Below, piece by piece: positions 1-5,160 of a stretch of 8,355 nucleotides of DNA (position 1 is the stretch's first letter; every line of letters starts with the position of its first letter). The stretch lies in NCBI GenBank assembly GCA_963966775.1, contig CAXAAH010000063.1, positions 1 through 8,355 of the forward strand, in the 5' to 3' direction. The notes below the pieces were generated by a model. That model had not been told where the DNA came from, searched no databases, and saw only the letters and a program-made list of their open reading frames with translations. The stretch is from UBA685 sp002299005 (GTDB taxonomy: Bacteria; Pseudomonadota; Alphaproteobacteria; Puniceispirillales; Puniceispirillaceae). Made by a program: the position numbers and the translations under genes.

Positions 1-609
1 GACCGCATCATGGCGCGCTGTGCCGCCACGTTTTTGCAAGAACCCGCCCATAACAGGATAGCGGATAGATTGGTCTGTGTTGATGGTTGGCACAAATTTC
101 TTAATCTGTTCAGGCGTCATAATATCGGAATCAATGCCGTTCAGGCGAATGGCATGAACACGACGTGACATATCACGAAGCTCGCCCCAGCTGTGGGCAA
201 TGGTCAAAACACCGCGCTGTGAGAACATAATGTTAAAGTTCAGATCTTGTGCCAAACCTTCCCATAAATTCAAAGCGTGATCATAAATGGCCGCAGATTC
301 ATCCCACATATAATTGGAGCGAATAATGGTGGTATTACGACCAGTATTACCGCCGCCAAGCCAGCCTTTTTCGATCACCGCAATATTGGTCATATTATGC
401 ACAGATGCCAAATAATAGGCTGTTGCTAGCCCATGGCCGCCGCCGCCAATGATAACCGCATCATATTCTGCCTTTGGCTCAGCATGGCGCCATGCTTGCT
501 GCCAATTTTGGTGATATGATAGTGCGTTGCGTGCGAGTGAAAATGCGGAATAGCGCTTTTTGCGACTGCCGAGGCCAGCTGTGCCGCGATCAATTTGATT
601 ATCTGCCAT
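1..609 (-). CDS. soxB: Sarcosine oxidase beta subunit, N-terminal part (truncated by window edge)
   Basis: This is the first 203 codons of an FAD-dependent oxidoreductase, running off the left edge. The product matches the beta subunit of heterotetrameric sarcosine oxidase, a cytoplasmic flavoenzyme that oxidises sarcosine to glycine, with the methyl group passing to tetrahydrofolate or released as formaldehyde. Visible are the dinucleotide-binding glycine motif GGGGHG (residues 55-60), the acidic residue ending the second Rossmann strand (E80 in AVIEKGW), the family string GRNTTIIRSNY (90-100) and FSQRGVL (129-135). H200 in GGTARHDAV, at the cut end, aligns by motif with the histidine that carries covalent FMN in characterised enzymes. 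The chosen start gives MADNQID; an in-frame ATG at 621 would add four residues. An AAGGA lies 13 bases before the 609 start but only 1 base before the 621 start, so 609 is preferred weakly. The N-terminus is about 20 residues longer than I recall for many homologues. soxD, soxA and soxG would normally follow outside the window. Confidence 0.93.
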   Translation of the reverse strand, partial: MADNQIDRGTAGLGSRKKRYSAFSLARNALSYHQNWQQAWRHAEPKAEYDAVIIGGGGHGLATAYYLASVHNMTNIAVIEKGWLGGGNTGRNTTIIRSNYMWDESAAIYDHALNLWEGLAQDLNFNIMFSQRGVLTIAHSWGELRDMSRRVHAIRLNGIDSDIMTPEQIKKFVPTINTDQSIRYPVMGGFLQKRGGTARHDAV

Positions 610-760
610 TGTCGTAACCATATCCTTGATAAAACAAACGTAAAAGGGAGCGGCTATCTGCCTTTAGAAACCCTAAAACCAATACAACTATAAGCCATAG
701 GTTTATCGTATTTCAGATAAGACTGCTACCTTTTCGCGCATCATGTCTTTCATCAGGTAA

Positions 761-789
761 AAAGCCTGTCTTTTGGACGACAAAGCCTG
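761..789. repeat. Direct repeat AAAGCCTG, two copies 21 bp apart
   Basis: AAAGCCTG occurs at 761-768 and again at 782-789. The spacing of 21 bp is close to two helical turns, which would place both copies on the same DNA face. It lies between the possible soxB -10 element and the soxB start. It could be a regulator binding site, but two 8-mers can also recur by chance. Confidence 0.3.
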
Positions 790-802
790 CTAATTGTGCG
801 AC

Positions 803-808
803 ATTATA
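803..808 (-). promoter_or_regulatory. Possible -10 element for soxB
   Basis: The minus strand reads a perfect TATAAT here, about 185 bases upstream of the soxB start. No good -35 is found at 17 bp; the nearest candidate, TTGAAA (829-834 on the plus strand), is 20 bp away. It is therefore a plausible but incomplete sigma-70-type promoter. Confidence 0.3.
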
Positions 809-854
809 GCCTAAGTTTTTATCGATTATTTCAAGCTGTGTTAAGATGCTGGCC

Positions 855-883
855 TTGCGTCTATCTATTACGCGGTCTATTCT
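855..883 (+). promoter_or_regulatory. Possible promoter for the M20 amidohydrolase operon
   Basis: TTGCGT (855-860) and TATTCT (878-883) are separated by exactly 17 bp and lie about 65 bases before the M20 start codon. Both hexamers are partial matches to sigma-70-type consensus. A weak ribosome binding site (AAGG, 936-939) lies 10 bases before the ATG. Confidence 0.35.
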
Positions 884-949
884 TGTCATTGGTAAAGGTT
901 ATGGCGGGTTACGCGCTCCATAAAATCAAAGGCTGAAGGTGAAAGACAG

Positions 950-2125
950 ATGGCTGTTTTAAATTCTATCGCAGACTCTCATGAAGAGATGAGGCAATGG
1001 CGCCACGCGCTCCATCAGCATCCAGAGACCAGCTATGAAGAGATATGGACATCTGATTTTATCGCCGCTCAGCTGACAGGATTTGGCATTGAAATTCACC
1101 GTGGCATGGGCAAAACAGGGGTGGTCGGCATCCTTAAAGGCCAAGGTGATAGCAAGGCGGCGATGGGTCTTCGTGCTGATATGGATGGCTTGCCAATGAC
1201 AGAGGCCAATGACTTTGCGCATAAATCACGCCAAGAAGGGCGCATGCATGCTTGCGGTCATGATGGTCATATGGCGATGCTATTGGGGGCGGCGAAATAT
1301 CTCGCCCAAACACGTCAATTTGATGGCACGGTCTATTTTATATTCCAGCCCGCCGAAGAAGGGGGGGCAGGCGCAAAGGCCATGATGGATGATGGGCTTT
1401 TTGTCGAATTTGAGATGGATAATGTGTGGGGCATGCATAATTGGCCGGGCCTTGCGGCTGGTAAGGTCGCGGTGCATGATAATGCCTGTATGGCATCGGC
1501 TGATCATTTCAATATTGTGATTACGGGCAGGGGTGGCCATGCGGCAATGCCTCATCAAAGCAGTGATCCGATTATTGCCAGTGCGGCTTTGGTACAGAAT
1601 CTGCAAAGCATTGTGGCGCGCACGATTGACCCGCTAGATGCGGCGGTTGTCTCTATTACCGCGATGCAAGGGGGCTCTGCCTATAATGTGATACCTGATG
1701 CGGTTGAATTGCGCGGCACAGCGCGTGCCTTGCGCGCTGATACCAGAGCGCATTTAGAGACTAAAATCCGCGATATGACACAACAAATGGCGCAAGCTTA
1801 CGGCGTTGAGGCACAGATTGGCTGGCGGGCAGGCTATCCGCCAACTGTCAATCACATAGATGAATCAGAACGCGCAATTAACGTGGCGACAAGCATCGTC
1901 GGGGACAGCAATATTGTGCGTAATCCGCCAGCTTCAATGGGCGCAGAAGATTTTGCCTATATGCTAGAAGCGCGCAAGGGCTCTTATATCTGGCTTGGCG
2001 CTGGTGAGGCGGTGGCTGGCAAGATGCTTCATAATACAAGCTATGATTTTAATGACGAGATTTTGCCAATTGGCGCCAGCTATTGGGCAAAATTGGTTGA
2101 GAGCGAAATGCCGCTCAACCGCTAA
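950..2125 (+). CDS. M20-family metal-dependent amidohydrolase (N-acyl amino acid / hippurate hydrolase type)
   Basis: This is a complete 391-residue enzyme of the M20D amidohydrolase group, which hydrolyses the amide bond of N-acyl amino acids or related conjugates using two metal ions, probably in the cytoplasm because no signal peptide is seen. The family motifs appear in order: HPE (24-26), RADMDGLP (75-82), HACGHDGH (100-107), FQPAEEGG (132-139), GMHN (161-164), GRGGHAAMPH (193-202), SMGAEDFAY (329-337) and the final LHN (360-362). Expected metal ligands C102, H104, E137, H163 and H361, and the catalytic base E136, are all present, so it should be active. The lid/dimerisation domain is roughly residues 185-295. 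Length is normal for the family. Exact substrate cannot be told from sequence: hippurate, N-acetyl amino acids and indole-acetyl conjugates are all handled by relatives. A small membrane protein gene follows 13 bases later. Confidence 0.92.
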   Translation: MAVLNSIADSHEEMRQWRHALHQHPETSYEEIWTSDFIAAQLTGFGIEIHRGMGKTGVVGILKGQGDSKAAMGLRADMDGLPMTEANDFAHKSRQEGRMHACGHDGHMAMLLGAAKYLAQTRQFDGTVYFIFQPAEEGGAGAKAMMDDGLFVEFEMDNVWGMHNWPGLAAGKVAVHDNACMASADHFNIVITGRGGHAAMPHQSSDPIIASAALVQNLQSIVARTIDPLDAAVVSITAMQGGSAYNVIPDAVELRGTARALRADTRAHLETKIRDMTQQMAQAYGVEAQIGWRAGYPPTVNHIDESERAINVATSIVGDSNIVRNPPASMGAEDFAYMLEARKGSYIWLGAGEAVAGKMLHNTSYDFNDEILPIGASYWAKLVESEMPLNR

Positions 2126-2138
2126 AGGAGATAGGGGC

Positions 2139-2399
2139 ATGTCTTTATCATCAAGAGATACAGGCGCCATTTTGGTGGCCTTTCTTATCGTTTTGGCGGC
2201 CGTGTTTATTGCCACTTTTTACGTCTGGCAGGAAATGGGCTTTGTCTCACTTGGCTTTCATGGCTGGCTAGCCGTTGGCCTAGGCAGTGTTGGCTCTATC
2301 GTGCTAGGCGCAGGGCTGATGTGGCTCAGCTTTTATTCAAGCCGCTCAGGCTATGATGAACAAGCCGGTGAATTTGGTGATGAGGAAGATGATTCGTAA
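2139..2399 (+). CDS. Small membrane protein of unknown function, two transmembrane helices
   Basis: This is an 86-residue protein starting MSLSSRDTG. The start is fixed by a good ribosome binding site, AGGAG (2126-2130), 8 bases before the ATG and just after the upstream stop codon. Two hydrophobic segments are clear, roughly residues 10-29 and 42-65, joined by a short aromatic loop containing W and F. The C-terminal tail is strongly acidic (EFGDEEDDS at the end), preceded by FYSSRSGYDE. This suggests an inner-membrane hairpin with a charged cytoplasmic tail. I do not recognise a named family and assign no function. It is probably co-transcribed with the M20 amidohydrolase, though nothing shows that the two proteins work together. 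Confidence 0.8.
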   Translation: MSLSSRDTGAILVAFLIVLAAVFIATFYVWQEMGFVSLGFHGWLAVGLGSVGSIVLGAGLMWLSFYSSRSGYDEQAGEFGDEEDDS

Positions 2400-2412
2400 C
2401 GCGCCCTCGCAT

Positions 2413-2440
2413 CTAACCCCAGTCTAACCCCAGTCTAACC
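2413..2440. repeat. Tandem repeat of CTAACCCCAGT, about 2.5 copies
   Basis: An 11-bp unit occupies 2413-2423 and 2424-2434 exactly, followed by a partial CTAACC at 2435-2440. It sits between the membrane protein stop and the SOS control region. It looks like a slippage product and no function is apparent. No strong rho-independent terminator is seen around it; the CCG/CGG pairing just downstream is too weak to call. Confidence 0.75.
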
Positions 2441-2472
2441 GCCTCCTAATTCGGCTATTTCACACAGCTTTT

Positions 2473-2487
2473 GTTCTTTTTCTGTTC
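2473..2487 (+). promoter_or_regulatory. LexA-binding SOS box, upstream copy
   Basis: The site reads GTTC-TTTTTCT-GTTC, an exact match to the direct-repeat GTTC-N7-GTTC operator recognised by LexA in Alphaproteobacteria. It ends 5 bases before the -35 element of the imuA promoter. Its place ahead of a DNA-damage mutagenesis operon makes a chance match unlikely. Confidence 0.87.
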
Positions 2488-2492
2488 TTTAA

Positions 2493-2520
2493 TTGACTCA
2501 TTGAGCGAATCAGTTATGCT
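2493..2520 (+). promoter_or_regulatory. Promoter of the imuA-imuB-dnaE2 operon
   Basis: TTGACT (2493-2498) and TATGCT (2515-2520) are separated by 16 bp and resemble a sigma-70-type promoter. The predicted start of transcription is near 2527, giving a leader of about 68 bases. LexA boxes lie directly before the -35 and directly after the -10. A small perfect palindrome, CTCATTGAG (2497-2505), overlaps the spacer; its role is unclear. Confidence 0.7.
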
Positions 2521-2526
2521 TAAATA

Positions 2527-2541
2527 GAACATAAAGTGAAC
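2527..2541 (-). promoter_or_regulatory. LexA-binding SOS box, downstream copy
   Basis: The plus strand reads GAAC-ATAAAGT-GAAC, which on the minus strand is GTTC-ACTTTAT-GTTC, again an exact GTTC-N7-GTTC operator. It begins 6 bases after the -10 and so covers the predicted transcription start. It is oriented opposite to the upstream box, with starts 54 bp apart. Confidence 0.87.
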
Positions 2542-2583
2542 AAATACTCTTTGTGACATTAAATTAGGCAACTCATTACGGTT

Positions 2584-2589
2584 AGGAGG
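2584..2589 (+). promoter_or_regulatory. Strong ribosome binding site of imuA
   Basis: AGGAGG lies 5 bases before the ATG at 2595 and fixes the imuA start. It is the only strong Shine-Dalgarno site in the cassette; imuB and dnaE2 have none, so their translation probably depends on coupling to the gene before. Confidence 0.8.
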
Positions 2590-2594
2590 AATAG

Positions 2595-3434
2595 ATGTCA
2601 GATGCGATAAATAGCGCGGCAAGATGTAAGACAGATGTCCCACGACAAGCCGTTTTTGCGGAAATGCAAAAGCATTTTCATGCCGCCCATATTGGGCGTT
2701 CTTTGCCGCGTATCTCGCTCACGCATAAGGGCATGGATGCCGCGCTTGGTGGGGGGTTTTTATGTCGCCGTGTTCACCTGATTACGGGTAAGCAAGCCTC
2801 GCTTACCTCTGGCTTTAGTTTGGCGCTGATTGCGATGATGTTACGTGCCAAAAAGGCGCAAGGCCCTATCTTATGGTGTGGGCCATTGCGCGGCGGTCAA
2901 TCAGGACAGCTATTTGGCGCAGGGCTGGCGGCGTTGGGCCTGCGGGCTGAGCAATTTATCTTTGTGCGTGATTCACACCCTTTGCGCCGTATGGCGGCCT
3001 GTGAAGAGGCCTTGGCAACGCCTGGTCTTTCAGCGGTTATTCATGAATATGGGCCGCTATATGAAAAGGCAGATTTATGGCAAAAATCAGCGCGGCGCCT
3101 ACAGCTTGCTTGTGAAAATGGCACCGCCACAGCCTTTATGATTGGCCAAGCAGGCAGCCCGTGCGGTTTTGAGAGTGCGTGGGATATTAAACCAGCCCTT
3201 GAAAGCCACCATATGGCAAGTGATTGGCGCCCCATGTGGCATGCACAATTACATCATGTCAGGGGCGGTTACCCTGCGGCAGGTAATGTGATTTGGGATA
3301 GCAAAGAGGCACGCTTTATTGTGCCGCAAAGACAAGATAATCAGACGCCTAAGCCAGAGGTTAATAAGCCTATGTGGGAGGCACAACCGTATCGTGCGGA
3401 TAATCAAGCCCATAGATGGCAGAGATCAGCATAG
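2595..3434 (+). CDS. imuA: ImuA, RecA-like accessory protein of SOS translesion mutagenesis
   Basis: This is a 279-residue protein of the ImuA family, first gene of the imuA-imuB-dnaE2 cassette. ImuA is a RecA-fold accessory factor needed, with ImuB, for DnaE2-dependent damage-induced mutagenesis in the cytoplasm. Visible family features are GMDAALGGGFLCRRVHLITG (46-65), the GPILWCGP strand region (90-97), LFGAGLAALGL (106-116), the EEALATPGLSAVIHEYG block (137-153), SARRLQLACE (165-174) and WRPMWHAQLHHVRGG (211-225). The position of the RecA Walker A loop (about 64-74) lacks a proper GKT/GKS, as is common in ImuA proteins, so ATP binding is doubtful. The C-terminal 35 residues are polar and low in hydrophobics, likely a flexible tail. 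It sits directly behind a promoter with two LexA boxes and is separated from imuB by 6 bases. Confidence 0.9.
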   Translation: MSDAINSAARCKTDVPRQAVFAEMQKHFHAAHIGRSLPRISLTHKGMDAALGGGFLCRRVHLITGKQASLTSGFSLALIAMMLRAKKAQGPILWCGPLRGGQSGQLFGAGLAALGLRAEQFIFVRDSHPLRRMAACEEALATPGLSAVIHEYGPLYEKADLWQKSARRLQLACENGTATAFMIGQAGSPCGFESAWDIKPALESHHMASDWRPMWHAQLHHVRGGYPAAGNVIWDSKEARFIVPQRQDNQTPKPEVNKPMWEAQPYRADNQAHRWQRSA

Positions 3435-3440
3435 GCGCTG

Positions 3441-5159
3441 ATGATGAGACAGTCGCAAAAACACATAGAGCCGCCAGAAACAAGACCAGAGCCCGCAGGA
3501 ATAAGACCAGAGCCCGCAGGAATAAGACCTGAGTCTCAAGACATAAGAGATAATCTGAAAACAGGTCGTCATGCGCGCTTTATCTATATCTATCTGCCAG
3601 ATTTAAGCATTAGCCGTATCGCGCGTCAGAATAAGCAAGATGAGGGCGCGCCTATTGCGATTTATAGCCAAGAAAAAGGGGCTGACCGGGTGCGCTATTG
3701 CAACCAGGCGGCACGCAGTTTTGGCATTAATATCGGCATGTCCTTATCAGATGCGCGCGCGCTTTGTGCCTTATGCCGCTTTTTCCCTGAAGATCATGAT
3801 GCTGACCGTCAATGGCTGGTGTTGCTTGGTCGCTGGTGTTGGCGCTATAGCCCGGTGGTCGGGGTGGATGAAGACAGGTTTGGCCTGTGGATTGATTGCA
3901 CAGGCGCAGAACATTTATGGGGTGGCCCTGAGGCGATGCTAGCTGATATCGCCGCCCGCTTTGCCGGCCAATCTCTGCAAGCCCATAGCGTGATGGCGTC
4001 CTATTATGGCGCGGCTTTGGGGGTGGCGATAAGCTGTTTGCCAGAGGCGCCTGTGATTATCGAAGATACACAGAAAGCACATCAAGAGGCTTTGTATAAT
4101 TTGCCAGTGTCTGCCATGCGCCTATCACAAGAGCAATGTGATGAGCTTGGTGCCATTGGCATGCGCCTGATAGGTGATTTATGCCAGTTGAAACGTGGCA
4201 TGATTGCGATGCGATTTGGCGAGGATATCATCTTGCGCCGTGACCAAATTCTAGGCCATAGGCCAGAGCGGCCTGTGCCATTGCCACAATTTAAACCTGT
4301 GGTTATCCAACAACATTATCATGAACCGCTAGGGGGGCTTGCCTCTCTTGAGACAATGGTAGAAGAGCTGTTGGCAGGTATGACCGCTATGTTGCAAGAG
4401 ATGATGCTAGGCTGTCGTCATGTGGAAATTGGCTGGCAAACTGTGGATGGACAATCAGGTCATATCGCGCATAAATTATCACGCCCTAGCCGCGATCAGC
4501 GCCTGCTTCACCGGCTGTTTCAAGAGGCGGCGGCCTCAATCGATGCGGGCTTTGGGATTGAATATAGCTGGGTAAAAGCCGCCTCTCTTAGTGCGCAAAT
4601 GCCGCAAGCGGTTATCTTTGATGATGCGGGCAGGCTGGTCGAAGATGAGGGCGATAAATTAAGCCAGCTGGTTGATCATCTGGCCGCCCGTCTTGGCGCA
4701 GAGCGTGTCCAAAGCCTTGCCATGGTTGAGACGTGGATCCCCGAACAATCAGAGCATTTCACATCCGCGCAAAAGCCCGAAAATCATAAGGCTGATCATA
4801 AGGCTGATCACAATATAGGTGATTTATTCACAGCTGGGTTTGATGAGGGGGGCCTATCGCATTCCCCGCGACCTTTGCGTCTATTATCACCGCCTGAGCC
4901 TATTCAGGCTATCGCGCTTTTGCCTGATCATCCGCCAAGTCAAATCAGATGGCGGGGGCAAAATTGGCGTATAAAACGCGCCACGGGCCCTGAGCGTATT
5001 GGCCCTAAATGGTGGCAGGCCCCGCATAGTGCGGATAAAATCAGCCGTGATTATTACCGTCTTGAGACACAATGCGCGCATCGCCTATGGGTCTATCGTT
5101 CTGGCCTGCCTGAGAGAGGTGAGCCGATTAGCTGGTATCTGCACGGGCTATTTGCGTAA
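3441..5159 (+). CDS. imuB: ImuB, Y-family polymerase-like adaptor (catalytically inactive)
   Basis: This is a 572-residue ImuB protein, related to DinB-type Y-family polymerases but lacking the catalytic acidic residues. In the family it acts as a hub joining DnaE2, ImuA and the sliding clamp at lesions. The core starts near residue 46 (FIYIYLPDLSISR), where the usual Asp-x-Asp of active Y-family enzymes is absent. The palm signature GLWIDCTGAEHLWGG (148-162) replaces the SxDE motif, and a helix-hairpin-helix-like segment lies near 233-262. The C-terminal family block is intact: IRWRGQNWRI (502-511), GPERIGPKWW (516-525), RDYYRLE (536-542) and the ending WYLHGLFA. Residues 1-45 are a low-complexity extension containing a 7-residue repeat. 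The start is ATG at 3441 or the adjacent ATG at 3444; no other ATG precedes the core and no strong ribosome site is seen. A second tandem repeat lies at 449-457. dnaE2 starts 1 base after the stop. Confidence 0.92.
   Translation: MMRQSQKHIEPPETRPEPAGIRPEPAGIRPESQDIRDNLKTGRHARFIYIYLPDLSISRIARQNKQDEGAPIAIYSQEKGADRVRYCNQAARSFGINIGMSLSDARALCALCRFFPEDHDADRQWLVLLGRWCWRYSPVVGVDEDRFGLWIDCTGAEHLWGGPEAMLADIAARFAGQSLQAHSVMASYYGAALGVAISCLPEAPVIIEDTQKAHQEALYNLPVSAMRLSQEQCDELGAIGMRLIGDLCQLKRGMIAMRFGEDIILRRDQILGHRPERPVPLPQFKPVVIQQHYHEPLGGLASLETMVEELLAGMTAMLQEMMLGCRHVEIGWQTVDGQSGHIAHKLSRPSRDQRLLHRLFQEAAASIDAGFGIEYSWVKAASLSAQMPQAVIFDDAGRLVEDEGDKLSQLVDHLAARLGAERVQSLAMVETWIPEQSEHFTSAQKPENHKADHKADHNIGDLFTAGFDEGGLSHSPRPLRLLSPPEPIQAIALLPDHPPSQIRWRGQNWRIKRATGPERIGPKWWQAPHSADKISRDYYRLETQCAHRLWVYRSGLPERGEPISWYLHGLFA
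3482..3533 (+). repeat. 21-bp tandem repeat in the imuB N-terminal extension
   Basis: Two perfect 21-bp copies (3482-3502 and 3503-3523) are followed by a partial third copy (3524-3533) with one mismatch. Being a multiple of three, the repeat stays in frame and encodes a seven-residue unit read as TRPEPAG, IRPEPAG, then diverged IRPESQD (residues 14-34). The perfect identity suggests a recent duplication in a region under little constraint. Confidence 0.9.
4783..4810 (+). repeat. 12-bp tandem repeat in the imuB C-terminal linker
   Basis: The unit ATCATAAGGCTG occurs at 4783-4794 and 4795-4806, followed by ATCA. It encodes a four-residue repeat (HKAD HKAD H, residues 449-457) in the linker between the polymerase-like core and the conserved C-terminal block. 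It is in frame and adds charged residues only. Confidence 0.85.
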
Positions 5160-5160
5160 T

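Larger units (their letters stand above)
622..949. other. Divergent intergenic region between soxB and the M20 gene
   Basis: This is a stretch of about 330 bases with no convincing gene. It is more AT-rich than the flanking coding regions. It must hold the control signals for the two divergent genes, and candidate promoters for each side are listed separately. If the minus-strand TATAAT is used, soxB has a leader of about 180-190 bases, long enough for a regulatory RNA. I looked for glycine-riboswitch and SAM-riboswitch core strings and did not recognise one. A weak stem TACCT/AGGTA can form on the minus strand around 730-760. No tRNA or strong terminator hairpin was seen. Confidence 0.6.

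Noticed and set aside
901..936. A short ORF (11 residues plus stop) just before the M20 gene, possible leader peptide
   Set aside because: The AAAGG before it is only 2 bases from its ATG, too close to serve as a ribosome site, and it holds no run of regulatory codons or attenuator-like stem.
1995..2138. A longer open frame leading into the small membrane protein
   Set aside because: It overlaps the conserved C-terminus of the amidohydrolase. The ATG at 2139 has a good ribosome site at 2126-2130 and begins a sensible membrane protein.
2435..2462. Possible rho-independent terminator after the small membrane protein gene
   Set aside because: Only a three-base CCG/CGG pairing with a long loop and no proper T-run after it; too weak to call.
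3482..3533. Possible CRISPR-like or mobile-element repeat
   Set aside because: The copies are directly adjacent without spacers and encode an in-frame protein repeat, so it is a small coding tandem duplication.
4999..5160. A 54-codon upstream extension of the dnaE2 reading frame
   Set aside because: It overlaps imuB in another frame, where the imuB C-terminal block is well conserved, and does not resemble any polymerase N-terminus. The ATG at 5161 gives the expected DnaE2 start.
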